Positions 35,788-45,656 are shown, numbered from the stretch's first letter. The stretch is 61,547 nt of DNA from Paludibacteraceae bacterium (GCA_017478225.1 JAFVDX010000005.1:1-61547), one strand, 5' to 3'. The notes: generated by a model not told the origin, from the letters alone. Made by a program: numbers and translations.

Positions 35788-38478
35788 ATGAAAATCAACC
35801 TTAAACTAATATCTATTTTTTCCTTTTTCTCTTTTATTGCGGCTACATTATCTGCTCAAACCGATGAGAACATAATACCGCAAGACTCTGTTGTCGTAAC
35901 TCCCCCGACTGATAGGCAATTATCCGAGCGTGGACACATGACCAACTCAATTGAGGCATTGTCAGGAACTGTCGCGGGCGTTACTATAGGCAATAGTGCC
36001 AATTCGCAAGCAATGCTCTCTTCCGTGCGCGTGCGTGGTAACAATTCGCTCACAGGCAACAACTCTCCTCTTGTTATTATTGATGGTGTGGCATCTGACC
36101 TGCAGACACTCAGTACCATCTATCCCGCCGATATTGCGGCTTTTAATGTGCTCAAAGACGCCGCTCAAACAGCATCGTACGGCTCGCGTGGAGCAGCAGG
36201 AGTAATTGAAGTAACAACAGTAAAAGGGAAAACCGGTAAATTCAATATCTCTTATAGTGGCGATGTGGGAGTGGTTAATCCAAGCAAAACACTTAGTATG
36301 CTCAATGCGGATGAATACCGCAATGCAAATACCATAAGAGGACTTTCTTTCGTTGACAAAGGATATAACACCGATTTTCAAAAAGCAATACTTCGTAATG
36401 CATTCGTTCAAAACCATCATGTTGCCTTTGGAGGCGGCGTCAAACAAACATCCTATCGGGCTTCTCTTAGTTTTTCACAAAATAATTCTATTGTAAAAAC
36501 CATCGGAAATCAGAATTTCTCCACTAAACTTGATGTGACACAGTCGCTCTTTCAAGACAGATTGCATATTGATCTCGGTATTTTTGGTTCATCTCGCTCC
36601 GACCGATTTATCAATGACGAACAAAAACTATTCTACTCTGCAGCAGCCTTCAACCCCACATTTCCTCAAGGGCGAAACGCAAGTGGTACATGGGATGGAT
36701 ATGCAGATGCAAGTCAAATCAATAATCCCGAATCACTACTTGACATCAAACGACACGACAACGAGATATATTTCAATACACACCTCAAACTCTCGGCACA
36801 ACTCGGAGCAGGATTCTCCCTTACAGCCTTTGGATCTTATAGTTTCACAAGCAGCGAGCAATCATATTTCTGGCCTACTTATTTAGAGAGTACAGGTAAA
36901 ATATATCGTGGCGCAGGCAAAAAAAACGATGCCTTAGGCAATCTCGCTCTCAACTATACGCACGATTTCTCAGGTCATCAAATCAATCTCAGCCTTCTCG
37001 GAGAATTGCAACAAACCACACAAAATCACTTTCATACCACTGTCAATCAACTCGCAACCAATGCTTTTGGCTACGACAATCTCTCTGTGGGAGCCATGAG
37101 GCTTTGGGAAGGTACAGGCTCTTTCTATGAGAGAATCAGACTCGTCTCATTTATGGCTAAAGCCGAATATACCGCTCTCAACAGATATAATATTGCCGTC
37201 ACTGCCCGAGCAGATGCTTCATCGGCTGCCGGAGATAAAAACAAATGGGGAGTATTCCCTTCCGTTTCTTTGGCTTGGCTTATGCACAACGAAGAATTCC
37301 TCAAACATGTATCATGGCTCAATACCCTTAAATTACATGCAAGTTATGGCTGGACAGGTAATATTGGTGGTATCAGTGCTTATCAGTCTATGCTACTCAT
37401 GGCGCCAAGTGGAATTACCAATAACAACGGACTACCGGCTGTTACCTTAAGTTACCTCAGAAATACTAATCCCGACCTTCGCTGGGAAGTCAAGAAAACT
37501 GTCGATGTAGGGCTTGATATGGCTTTTTGGAACAATAGGGTGGTGATGAATATTGACTACTATTATTCCCGAATAGATGATATGCTTTATAACTACACAG
37601 TAAGTGTACCTCCTTTTATTTACAATACCTTACTCGCTAATTTGGGCAGTATGCAAAACATGGGTTTGGAAATAGGTGTTGGATTTGCTGCAGTAAAAAA
37701 GAAAGATTTCGATTTTAATATCAATCTCAATCTTACTTATCAGCAAAATAAACTTCTATCACTCAATGGATTTATTGACGGACAATATCTCTCCGCACCT
37801 CAGTATCAGCCTATTGCCGGAGTTAGCGGTGCCGGACTGCATGGCGGAAACACCGATGTGGTTTATCAAATTGTAGGACAACCACTTGGAGTTTTCTACT
37901 TACCACATTGCATAGGACTCAAGACCGAAGAAGATGGAACCAAAACTTATATTATTGAAGATGTTGATAATGATGGAGTTATATCTCTTGCCGATGGCCA
38001 TGATAGAAAAGTCGTAGGTCAAGCAACACCGAAATGGTTGCTCGGTAGCAATTTCGCTTTTAGATACAAAAATCTATACCTCACTTTACAACTCAATGGT
38101 GCCTTTGGACATAAAATCTACAATGGAACTGCACTTTCATACATGAACACAGGAAGCCTGCCTTATTATAATATCAGTAAAAATGCGCTGAAAGAAAATA
38201 TAAACGACTTGACAGTCACAGACTATTGGCTGGAAAAAGGCGATTATGTCAATATTGATTATATTACTATCGGGTATCAATTACCTACTAAAACCAATTG
38301 GCCTTTGCAAGCATGGAGAGTGTCGTTTTCAGTGAATAATGTTGCTACATTTTCTCCCTATTCCGGACTTACACCTATGATAAATAATTCTGTAGTCAAT
38401 TCTACTCTCGGAGTGGATGACAAACGCTCATTCCCTGTTGCACAAACATACAGCCTCGCCCTATCTTTCCAATTCTGA
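35788..38478 (+). CDS. Orphan SusC/RagA-type TonB-dependent outer-membrane protein
   Basis: The 896-residue protein has a signal peptide ending LSAQT. A plug domain (residues about 40-150) holds the SusC hallmarks SVRVRGNNSLTGNNSPLVIIDG and LKDAAQTASYGSRGAAGVIEVTT. A large beta-barrel follows and ends in an aromatic residue (SLALSFQF). It is shorter than typical SusC proteins because the N-terminal carboxypeptidase-like domain is missing, and no SusD gene follows; truA is next on the opposite strand. It starts 16 bp after relA with no promoter visible between them, so it may be read through from relA. The substrate is unknown. Confidence 0.9.
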   Translation: MKINLKLISIFSFFSFIAATLSAQTDENIIPQDSVVVTPPTDRQLSERGHMTNSIEALSGTVAGVTIGNSANSQAMLSSVRVRGNNSLTGNNSPLVIIDGVASDLQTLSTIYPADIAAFNVLKDAAQTASYGSRGAAGVIEVTTVKGKTGKFNISYSGDVGVVNPSKTLSMLNADEYRNANTIRGLSFVDKGYNTDFQKAILRNAFVQNHHVAFGGGVKQTSYRASLSFSQNNSIVKTIGNQNFSTKLDVTQSLFQDRLHIDLGIFGSSRSDRFINDEQKLFYSAAAFNPTFPQGRNASGTWDGYADASQINNPESLLDIKRHDNEIYFNTHLKLSAQLGAGFSLTAFGSYSFTSSEQSYFWPTYLESTGKIYRGAGKKNDALGNLALNYTHDFSGHQINLSLLGELQQTTQNHFHTTVNQLATNAFGYDNLSVGAMRLWEGTGSFYERIRLVSFMAKAEYTALNRYNIAVTARADASSAAGDKNKWGVFPSVSLAWLMHNEEFLKHVSWLNTLKLHASYGWTGNIGGISAYQSMLLMAPSGITNNNGLPAVTLSYLRNTNPDLRWEVKKTVDVGLDMAFWNNRVVMNIDYYYSRIDDMLYNYTVSVPPFIYNTLLANLGSMQNMGLEIGVGFAAVKKKDFDFNINLNLTYQQNKLLSLNGFIDGQYLSAPQYQPIAGVSGAGLHGGNTDVVYQIVGQPLGVFYLPHCIGLKTEEDGTKTYIIEDVDNDGVISLADGHDRKVVGQATPKWLLGSNFAFRYKNLYLTLQLNGAFGHKIYNGTALSYMNTGSLPYYNISKNALKENINDLTVTDYWLEKGDYVNIDYITIGYQLPTKTNWPLQAWRVSFSVNNVATFSPYSGLTPMINNSVVNSTLGVDDKRSFPVAQTYSLALSFQF

Positions 38479-38490
38479 TTTCTTAGCCTT

Positions 38491-39249
38491 CTAAAATATA
38501 TCATTAGGATATTCTACTTTAGATAAATAAAGTCCTACAGCCGGAGCCGAACCCCTTGCTGCACAGCGGTCATGGGCATCTATTATCCGCTGAAAATCAT
38601 CAATTGTCAATTTGCCCGTTCCTACCTCAAACAATGTACCGACTATCGCCCGTACCATATCGCGAAGAAAACGGTCTGACTTGATACTGAACATCCATAT
38701 CGATTCATCTACTTGTGTCCATTCTGCCTTAGTCACTTTGCATATAGTTGTCTTTACATCTGTATGCAATTTGCAAAATGAAGCAAAATCAGATGTTTCC
38801 AACAGCAATTTGGCTGCTTGGTTCATCTTGTTAAAATCAAGAGGGTAGGAAATATGAGTGGCAAGCATCCGATAAAATGGCGACTTTGACATTATAACAT
38901 AATAATGATATGTCCTGCTCAAGGCAGAAAAACGAGCATGTGCATCGCTCTTCACAGGAATAATTTGCTGAATGGCTATATCCTGAGGCAGATAACTATT
39001 CAGTTTGCCTACCAATAAGATATTATCCTTTGGTATAGGTGAACTATCGTCCGGCATATCAAAATGTGCCACCATCTGGCTGGCATGAACACCGGCATCT
39101 GTTCTGCCGGCACCTACAAGCGTTATCGGCACTCTGAGTACATTACTCATACAATGCTCCATAACCTCTTGAACAGTCATAGCATTCTGCTGACGCTGCC
39201 AACCATGATAACTCGTTCCTCTATAAGAAAAATAAACAAAATATCTCAT
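38491..39249 (-). CDS. truA: tRNA pseudouridine(38-40) synthase
   Basis: The 252-residue enzyme isomerises uridines 38-40 in the tRNA anticodon arm. It starts YFVYFSYRGTSYHGWQRQ, has the catalytic aspartate in VGAGRTDAGVHASQ, and FLRDMVRAIVGTLFEVGTGK near the end. Its ATG overlaps the flippase stop by 4 bp (ATGA), so it is translationally coupled to that gene. Confidence 0.95.
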   Translation of the reverse strand: MRYFVYFSYRGTSYHGWQRQQNAMTVQEVMEHCMSNVLRVPITLVGAGRTDAGVHASQMVAHFDMPDDSSPIPKDNILLVGKLNSYLPQDIAIQQIIPVKSDAHARFSALSRTYHYYVIMSKSPFYRMLATHISYPLDFNKMNQAAKLLLETSDFASFCKLHTDVKTTICKVTKAEWTQVDESIWMFSIKSDRFLRDMVRAIVGTLFEVGTGKLTIDDFQRIIDAHDRCAARGSAPAVGLYLSKVEYPNDIF

Positions 39250-40742
39250 CGTATATACTTTTTTATTTGCTCATTAATGTCAATAGATATCCCCCATTTA
39301 TATGCAACATACAATGCTGGACATAGCAATATAACACTACGCAAAATCGCACTCAACCACACATTCATTCCTGACATCATCTGACACAGAAAATGATTGC
39401 AAATTATCACTACTACTCCTATCAACAATGTCTTCAACATGTTCTTTGACAGTGGGGTAGTGTGCATCAACAAACCTATGGTTGCTATTGTCAGCGAAAA
39501 ATATAAAGTATATGATACCAAAGTAGCCATCGCAGCACCATCCATACCATAATCGGGTATCAAGAGGTTGTTCAGCCACATCGATACAAATGTCAATATC
39601 AATGCAAATATCAATGAAAAAATATAATAACGAGAGTAATTCAGTGTATTCAGGGTAATGTTAAATGTGGCTATCAACAACTGACTGACACAAAGTATTA
39701 TTACCGTACGCCTTGCCACTGAATATATCTCACCATTAGGCAATATGTGAAATATCAAATCTATATTCAACCATATCAGTAACATAATAAACATACCAAC
39801 AAGCAGTAAATTATTGCTTACTTGTTTAATCAAACAAGATATATGCTCCCTGTTGTTCTCTTTTATTGCAGACGCAAGTTCAGGAGAAGCAATGGCTGTA
39901 AGCGAACGATACGGAATACTAATCATAACTGATATGTATGTAGCAATAGCATAAATGCCCGTACTTGAAAGCCCCTCTTTTGCTGATATTATATATGAAC
40001 TCATATAAGGAGCAAATACCGTCGCAAAGGCTGAAAAGACCAAGAAAAAAGTATATAACAAATAACTCCTTACTACTTGCTTGTGCTCACGAAGAAATGC
40101 TATATTGGGCTTTAATGATATGTCGCCTATGCTAACTAAATATATCATATTACATATCGCTGCAAATGCGTACACACCGCACAACCCCCATACAAATCCA
40201 TCCATCGAAAGCACCCTGAAAGCATATAACAAATATACTACAAGTAAACCAATCCTGCTCAACAATTCCCTTACGGCACGCGGCACAACTATTCGCATCC
40301 TCACATTGGCATTGGTCTCAAACACAGTCTGATACAACATAAAAAATGCCATCGGAAGGACTAAATAATAGTAATCTACAAACAGACCTGACTTCTCCCC
40401 GAAATAATCTGATACCCAGTCTTTAAGTAAATAATATAACAAAGAAAAAATAGCAAAACCAACGAGTGGAATTACTATTGTCCAAAAGAAAAATCCATTA
40501 TCAGTCTTTCCCTTTTCTGTCTCTTCTTTGAAATATGGATAAAATCTTATTATTGATGTTGATGTCCCTAACTGAGCCAAGCCGATAAATAATGTTGCAG
40601 TATCAATCAACACCCTTGCCAAACCTATTTCTTCGGCTGTCAGAAATCGCGTAAGTACAAAAAAGGTCGTCAGAAAACCTACCGCCACACCGGCATAGGT
40701 TACTATCGTGCCTCTTATACTTTGTTTGGCTATTATTCCCAT
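39246..40742 (-). CDS. Polysaccharide flippase (Wzx/MATE-like)
   Basis: The 498-residue membrane protein has about 12-14 transmembrane helices and the start GIIAKQSIRGTIVTYAGVAVGFL, characteristic of MOP-superfamily lipopolysaccharide or O-antigen flippases. It would move lipid-linked glycan precursors across the inner membrane. It lies 7 bp after an aminotransferase and overlaps truA. No glycan-synthesis cluster is adjacent, so its cargo cannot be inferred. Confidence 0.88.
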   Translation of the reverse strand: MGIIAKQSIRGTIVTYAGVAVGFLTTFFVLTRFLTAEEIGLARVLIDTATLFIGLAQLGTSTSIIRFYPYFKEETEKGKTDNGFFFWTIVIPLVGFAIFSLLYYLLKDWVSDYFGEKSGLFVDYYYLVLPMAFFMLYQTVFETNANVRMRIVVPRAVRELLSRIGLLVVYLLYAFRVLSMDGFVWGLCGVYAFAAICNMIYLVSIGDISLKPNIAFLREHKQVVRSYLLYTFFLVFSAFATVFAPYMSSYIISAKEGLSSTGIYAIATYISVMISIPYRSLTAIASPELASAIKENNREHISCLIKQVSNNLLLVGMFIMLLIWLNIDLIFHILPNGEIYSVARRTVIILCVSQLLIATFNITLNTLNYSRYYIFSLIFALILTFVSMWLNNLLIPDYGMDGAAMATLVSYTLYFSLTIATIGLLMHTTPLSKNMLKTLLIGVVVIICNHFLCQMMSGMNVWLSAILRSVILLCPALYVAYKWGISIDINEQIKKYIR

Positions 40743-40749
40743 AAATAGT

Positions 40750-41940
40750 TTATTTTAAGACCATCAGTGCCTTTTTTATTCTTTTGAATGCCTCTATCAG
40801 TTGTTCTTCCGATGCTGCATACGACAATCTTAATGTCTTCGGCGAACCAAAGGCCGCACCATCTACCAATGTAACCCATGCTTCTTCCAACAAATACAAG
40901 CATAAATCCTTTGCACTACTTATCGTATATTTATCATAACTCTTGCCAAAATATGCTGATATATCCATCAATAGGTAAAAAGCCCCTTGAGGTTTATTCA
41001 ATTTTATTCCTTCAATTTCTTCTGCCAACTTAACTACTAAATCTCTACGCTTCTCAAATGCACAACGCATATTCTCTACACATTCCTGACTACCACGATA
41101 TGCAGCCTCTGCTGCTTTTTGTGATATCGAACTGCTACAAGATGTTTGCTGACCCTGAAGTTTCTTGCATGCCTTAACAATCTCTTTCGAGGCGGCTATC
41201 CAACCTATTCGCCAACCCGTCATAGCGTATGCTTTGCTAACACCATTTGCCACAATCACTCTCTCGCGCAAATCAGCATACTGTGCTAAACTATAGTGTT
41301 TGGCATCACCAAAAATTATATGCTCATATATCTCGTCTGATAATATATATACCTGCTCATGACGACGAAGTACATCGGCAATCCTATCTAATTCTTCTTT
41401 CTTATACACACTACCCGTCGGATTACTCGGTGAACATAGTATCAAGAGTTTCGTTTTGGAAGTAATGGCACTTTCTAATTCCTCCGCTGTCATGCAATAA
41501 TTATTTTCTATTGATGTATCAACTATCACCGATTTCCCCTCTGCCAATTCAACCATCTGAGGATAACTGACCCAATAAGGAGCAGGTATAATCACTTCAT
41601 CTCCGGAATTTATAAGCGACATAACCACATTGCATACACCTTGTTTACCACCGCCGCTAACCACTATCTCATCCGCTGAATAACTCAAGCCATTCTCACG
41701 ACTTAATTTCTCGCATATCGCCTCTCTTAGTGATAAATAACCATCTACAGGTGTATATCTCGTGTATCCATCTTCTATTGCCTTCTTGCCTGCTGCACAT
41801 ATATGCTCAGGAGTGGCAAAATCAGGTTCACCTACTGACAAATTAATCACATCTATTCCCTTTGCTTTCATCTCTCCTGCCATCTGAGACATCATCAATG
41901 TCGCTGATGGGGCTAAATTCTTTATCCTTTCTGAAATCAT
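40750..41940 (-). CDS. Class I/II aminotransferase (aspartate aminotransferase type)
   Basis: The 396-residue PLP enzyme has all main sites of the subgroup-Ibeta aspartate aminotransferases: NLSVGEPDFATP near 33, PSNPTG (N173), SDEIYEH (D202, Y205), and the Schiff-base lysine K236 in GVSKAYAMTGWRIGW. It transfers amino groups between aspartate or a related amino acid and 2-oxoglutarate. It lies 69 bp after DUF5103, in a gap filled by a simple repeat, and 7 bp before the flippase. Confidence 0.93.
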   Translation of the reverse strand: MISERIKNLAPSATLMMSQMAGEMKAKGIDVINLSVGEPDFATPEHICAAGKKAIEDGYTRYTPVDGYLSLREAICEKLSRENGLSYSADEIVVSGGGKQGVCNVVMSLINSGDEVIIPAPYWVSYPQMVELAEGKSVIVDTSIENNYCMTAEELESAITSKTKLLILCSPSNPTGSVYKKEELDRIADVLRRHEQVYILSDEIYEHIIFGDAKHYSLAQYADLRERVIVANGVSKAYAMTGWRIGWIAASKEIVKACKKLQGQQTSCSSSISQKAAEAAYRGSQECVENMRCAFEKRRDLVVKLAEEIEGIKLNKPQGAFYLLMDISAYFGKSYDKYTISSAKDLCLYLLEEAWVTLVDGAAFGSPKTLRLSYAASEEQLIEAFKRIKKALMVLK

Positions 41941-41948
41941 ATATATTT

Positions 41949-42016
41949 AACCATTAACCATTATCCATTAACCATTCTCCATTAACCCTTCACCTTCACC
42001 TTTCACCATTCACCTT
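41949..42016. repeat. Simple repeat of CCATTAACCATT type
   Basis: A tract of ACCATTAACCATTATCCATT-like units grading into CACCTTTCACC units. It fills the gap between the DUF5103 stop and the aminotransferase start. It is low complexity and probably arose by slippage. Confidence 0.85.
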
Positions 42017-43326
42017 TTTAACGCATACCCCACCAATCTATCAGCCCTTGAACCAAAGGGTCTATAATATACTAAAATGCTATATTCGTTTTCTGTCTGC
42101 CAATGACTACCTTCTGTCCTAAAGGTCGTCCCTTTGTGCTCGTTCTTTGGCCTAAACAAATACTGATAACTATATGCTCCCTGTTTTAGATATAATGATT
42201 TATAGTAGCACTTGTGCATATCATCATATTCCATTCTGCTATCATAGTCCATCGCATGTAATGTCAGATCACCATTTATATACAAACTACCATCAAACCA
42301 TATATTGTCTTGTGGAAGTAAAAAATGAACCCACATATAGTCCGCTTCATAATCATCCTCACTTTTCCGCTCCACATTTATCACATACTGACCATTCGCG
42401 TCCTGTTCTGCAATATATGGCGACTGAGATAAATTCTCATCTGCAAATAAATATGCATGCAAATAGGTCTTGTCGAAATATATTCTATCAACATTATGCC
42501 CCATTATATATTCCGATGATATATCAAAATATCTATATTCATTACCTCCTTCAAATATCAAGGTTCGTTGGTTAATATAACGCAAACGATTACCCTCAAT
42601 ATATGTCGGGCGGGGATTATACACAGCATTATCCAATCTGCCATTTTGCATCACAATCAAGCGTATATCCTCTGCATTCCTGATGTTCAAGTCTTTTGTT
42701 ATTATGTCAATATCAAGTTGTTGATATCTGCCTGATAACTCAATGTCTGTATTGCCTCTTATCGTTGCATCTATTGATACTATTGGCTCCACTACACTGA
42801 AACAAACAAATGCTATAGGCTCATCCTCATTATTGTCTTCATATATCTTTATTGCATAATTACCGCTTACTTTCACATTCATATTGTCATTGGGAAACAT
42901 AAAACGATAATGAGTATAAAGTTGTTGTGTGTTCTCTGATTGGTCAAAATCCGTAATTTCAGCTGTGTAATCTCCATCTATATACTCACTTTTCAGTAAA
43001 TCAGAATATCTATTGTCAGAATTCAAGTGGAGTAGGGTATAACTATAGTAATGAGGTACATGACTCAACTCATCAAAACTGATTTCTATTTGATTCTTAT
43101 CACTTAATTTCTCGCCTGACAAATACAAAATCGGTCGCTCCAATACATCACTATTAGCGTATTTTATTCTTAATGTACGAATTTCACCCTTTGAGGGGTT
43201 TGAATAACTTACAATCTTTGTATTTATTATCTCACTACCAAATACAACACTACTTCCGGTACTGACTAAAAAAACACAAAGCACTGAAAAGCAATATACT
43301 AATATGTTATTTTTGCGTTTTATCAT
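42010..43326 (-). CDS. DUF5103 / T9SS plug-domain protein
   Basis: From the ATG at 43326-43324 the protein has 438 residues; the TTG start further up lies within the promoter. It has a signal-type hydrophobic start (NNILVYCFSVLCVFLVSTG). The body matches DUF5103: NPSKGEIRTLRIKYANSD, RPILYLSGEKLSDKNQ, YSYTLLHLNSDN and FLLPQDNIWFDGSLYING. In the Flavobacterium T9SS structure a DUF5103-type protein closes the periplasmic side of the SprA channel. The presence of T9SS-type tails elsewhere in the window fits. It heads the unit DUF5103-aminotransferase-flippase-truA. Confidence 0.88.
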   Translation of the reverse strand: MIKRKNNILVYCFSVLCVFLVSTGSSVVFGSEIINTKIVSYSNPSKGEIRTLRIKYANSDVLERPILYLSGEKLSDKNQIEISFDELSHVPHYYSYTLLHLNSDNRYSDLLKSEYIDGDYTAEITDFDQSENTQQLYTHYRFMFPNDNMNVKVSGNYAIKIYEDNNEDEPIAFVCFSVVEPIVSIDATIRGNTDIELSGRYQQLDIDIITKDLNIRNAEDIRLIVMQNGRLDNAVYNPRPTYIEGNRLRYINQRTLIFEGGNEYRYFDISSEYIMGHNVDRIYFDKTYLHAYLFADENLSQSPYIAEQDANGQYVINVERKSEDDYEADYMWVHFLLPQDNIWFDGSLYINGDLTLHAMDYDSRMEYDDMHKCYYKSLYLKQGAYSYQYLFRPKNEHKGTTFRTEGSHWQTENEYSILVYYRPFGSRADRLVGYALKR

Positions 43327-43338
43327 ACTTTCAGCCTG

Positions 43339-43346
43339 CAAAGATA
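43339..43346 (-). promoter_or_regulatory. -7 box of DUF5103 gene
   Basis: Minus-strand TATCTTTG about 12 nt before the DUF5103 ATG. No TTG at the ideal spacing is visible. It lies back-to-back with the tRNA-Thr promoter. Confidence 0.6.
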
Positions 43347-43369
43347 CAAAAAAAATACCAAATACGCAT

Positions 43370-43400
43370 TTGTGTATATTAAAACTTTGCTTTATCTTTG
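43370..43400 (+). promoter_or_regulatory. Promoter of tRNA-Thr
   Basis: TTG at 43370-43372, 20 nt, TATCTTTG at 43393-43400: a perfect consensus. The next gene on this strand is tRNA-Thr at 43535, leaving an approximately 130-nt precursor leader that contains the 38-bp repeats. Confidence 0.78.
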
Positions 43401-43437
43401 CAACCGCTTTCCGAGAATTACCATCTTTACTAATCTT

Positions 43438-43534
43438 GTCATGAGGAAAGTGTTTGAGTAAAAAGAAGTTGCCCTGTCATGAGAAAGTGATTGAGTAAAA
43501 AAGGAGTTGTCTTGTCTTGAGAAGTGATTATAAT
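43438..43534 (+). repeat. 38-bp tandem repeat in the tRNA-Thr leader
   Basis: Units start at 43438, 43476 and 43514, each beginning GTCATGAG or GTCTTGAG and containing AAGTG..TGAGTAAAAA. The third copy is cut short by the tRNA itself. The period is exactly 38 bp. Confidence 0.88.
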
Positions 43535-43607
<73 letters not shown>

Positions 43608-43610
43608 CAC

Positions 43611-43650
43611 AGAGAATACTTTAGCAATAAGGTATTCTCTATGGTTTTTT
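43611..43650 (+). terminator. Intrinsic terminator of tRNA-Thr
   Basis: Perfect 9-bp stem AGAGAATAC (43611-43619) and GTATTCTCT (43632-43640) followed closely by a run of six T. Confidence 0.9.
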
Positions 43651-43698
43651 AAGGGAAAAAACTGTGAGTTAAACGGTCGGCTCGCGCGTAAAAAATAC

Positions 43699-43760
43699 CT
43701 AAAATTAGGCGAATTTTAGCCCGAAGAAAATCACCTCAAAAATGGCGATTTTCAAAATCG
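43699..43760. repeat. Two short palindromes next to the integrase remnant
   Basis: CTAAAATT/AATTTTAG (43699-43719, 5-nt loop) and CGATTTT-C-AAAATCG (43746-43760). They lie between tRNA-Thr and the broken integrase, where attachment and arm sites of an element would be expected. No function is shown. Confidence 0.5.
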
Positions 43761-43859
43761 GGTCAAAAGTCAAAACAGCGAAATAGTAACATATAATATA
43801 GGTTTTTATCCCCTGATTTCTGTTGCAAACTTTGTGGCAAAAATTGGGAGATAAAAAAA

Positions 43860-44304
43860 TGCCTGAAGTACAACTGAATTTTGGAACAATACGGAGATAT
43901 ATGCCCGCAGTTCTCAAATCCAACACAATGGATTTTACATTGAGTATTATGCGTACAATCAAATCACCGATGGATTGGAGCGCAAGAGAATGAAACTCAA
44001 TCGTGAACGGAAGAAAGCAAGGAACTTTGCCGAGTTCCGTTCTATGACAACGCAGATGATTGTTCAAATCAACTGCCAGTTAGCAAGCGGTTGGTCGCCG
44101 TTCGCAATTTCATCAACCTTACAAGTGCAACCTACCATGCCGGTTGTGATGCAGCCTATCCAGCTGCCTGCACAGCAGGCTATGCAGTCGTATGCGCCTG
44201 TGCCTGCTCCGGCAGTGACTGCACAGCAGAAGCCTGTCGATGACGTGAGTGTAAGAAGCGAAAGTGCCATATCCTTGCATTTTTGTGCAAAGGTATGGCA
44301 CTAA
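43860..44304 (+). pseudogene. Broken tyrosine recombinase (integrase) N-terminus
   Basis: From ATG 43860 the frame reads MPEVQLNFGTIRRYMPAVLK; near 43925-43935 the homology moves to another frame: NGFYIEYYAYNQITDGLERK, RMKLNRERKKARNFAEFRSM, QINCQLASGWSPF. Joined by a frameshift these give the N-terminal arm-binding region of Bacteroidetes integrases (typical words IEYYAYNP, ERKRIKLN, LASGWNPF). After SPF the frame turns into a Pro/Gln/Ala-rich tail that is not integrase, and no catalytic R/H/R/Y domain follows. It is therefore a frameshifted, truncated remnant of an element that entered at tRNA-Thr. Confidence 0.68.
44264..44301. terminator. Long hairpin at the end of the integrase remnant
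   Basis: Inverted repeat GTGCCATATCCTTGCA (44264-44279) and TGCAAAGGTATGGCAC (44286-44301), about 15 paired positions with one mismatch. It may be a terminator or the end of a decayed element. The right arm read on the minus strand contains TACCTTTG. Confidence 0.6.
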
Positions 44305-44329
44305 TGGGGGGGGCGAAAAGACATGAAAA

Positions 44330-45301
44330 TTAAGACAGACTATTTATTTTACTTGTAATATCTTTTATTTTTGCAGTCCACTTTGTCGGGTCGTTAGATA
44401 TATTTGCTTGATGTGTATAATAATCTAAATCTTTTTTTAATTGATTAAGTTGGTCTGTATTATTTCCTGTAAAAGTTAAATGCCCACTTGCATACTCAGT
44501 ATGTTCAGGGTCATATATATACTGATGTTCATTACCCATAAAGCTTATATTTCCATCTTCCATATTTTCAGAACCAAACAAGCCTTCTCCTAATGTAGCA
44601 TCATCTATATCAGGGTCAATTTCTATATTATCAGCAATATCTTCAGCTGAAAAAGCATCTGCATTTTGAAAAATATCACCCAGTACATCTCCTATTAACA
44701 TGAATGCTAATGCTCTTAATGCAAATTTACCAATTTTTTTCAACTTATGCCTTGTTCCAAAGTATTCACTCCGTATATCTGCTAACTCATTTCCAATATC
44801 TGAAAGATTACTATAAAAGAATTCCATTCTTTCATCGCTTTCAGTCCTTTCTTCTTGCTTAATTGTGTATGTTTCCCCTTTTAAGATTTCATATGGCTCA
44901 TCAAGCCTTATAGCATACACCATTTTAGGATTAGTGATATCTGGTTCATCAATATCTTTCATGCTAAATATGAATGGGTATGTTGTTCTTTCTTTAAACT
45001 TATTATTGATTAATGCATTATATATTTTAGGATAACTATTCTTTAATTTTTCAATAGGTAGCCTTTCTTGTTTTATTAACTTCCTGACCTCGTCTAACAT
45101 TGACGGATAAATAAAAACAACTTGACTATTATTATAGTAAGGCATCAAATAAACATTCATAAATATAGTTTGTTCATCTTGTGTGGTTTCTTTAAGTTGG
45201 AGTAATGTAAAATGCTCATTACTAATGAAACCACCACGGTCTTTCCCGTTTTCGAAAAGTTTTTTAAGAGAAGTATCTCTTTCAGATATAAAATCTTTCA
45301 T
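44330..45301 (-). CDS. Hypothetical protein with a central hydrophobic segment
   Basis: The 323-residue protein is not recognised. It has no signal peptide. Residues about 1-165 are mixed alpha/beta with FIYPSMLDEVRKLIKQERL and YPFIFSMKDIDEPD. A hydrophobic helix at about 205-225 (KFALRALAFMLIGDVLGDIF) follows a basic patch (GTRHKLKKIG), and the last 90 residues are acidic. It lies alone between the integrase remnant and the duplicated promoter unit. The low GC and the isolated position fit an accessory cargo gene. No promoter box was found. Confidence 0.6.
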   Translation of the reverse strand: MKDFISERDTSLKKLFENGKDRGGFISNEHFTLLQLKETTQDEQTIFMNVYLMPYYNNSQVVFIYPSMLDEVRKLIKQERLPIEKLKNSYPKIYNALINNKFKERTTYPFIFSMKDIDEPDITNPKMVYAIRLDEPYEILKGETYTIKQEERTESDERMEFFYSNLSDIGNELADIRSEYFGTRHKLKKIGKFALRALAFMLIGDVLGDIFQNADAFSAEDIADNIEIDPDIDDATLGEGLFGSENMEDGNISFMGNEHQYIYDPEHTEYASGHLTFTGNNTDQLNQLKKDLDYYTHQANISNDPTKWTAKIKDITSKINSLS

Positions 45302-45624
45302 ATGAATATGTGTTAGAATAATTTATAGTCCAAATAATTGTGTTTGAGATGAGCGCTGTAATCACCGAAGTTGGTAAGCAAATCTCTGAATGATATTTCG
45401 TACTTTGAATAGTTGGGAAATAGTTGTACTATTTTTTTATGCTCTCAATCAATTCATCAAGAGTATTCTAATATTTATAGATTGAAATGGAATATGTTAA
45501 ATTATTTGGTGCACTACCTCACTTTACCATGTAGTCCATTGATTATTTGTTATTTTTGAGTTGAAACTCTTACGCTTCTACTGCTTGCAAAATTACTATT
45601 AAGTTATTATCAAAACAAATATAT

Positions 45625-45656
45625 TTACATAATTTCAAAAAAATATTGTAATTTTG
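45625..45656 (+). promoter_or_regulatory. Promoter-like site in copy 1, weakened -33
   Basis: TAATTTTG at 45649-45656 with TTA (45625-45627) where the partner copy has TTG. It is expected to be weaker than the copy-2 promoter. Confidence 0.55.

Noticed and set aside
43705..44067. 120-residue minus-strand frame near tRNA-Thr
   Set aside because: It is antisense to the integrase remnant, whose plus-strand words match a known family.
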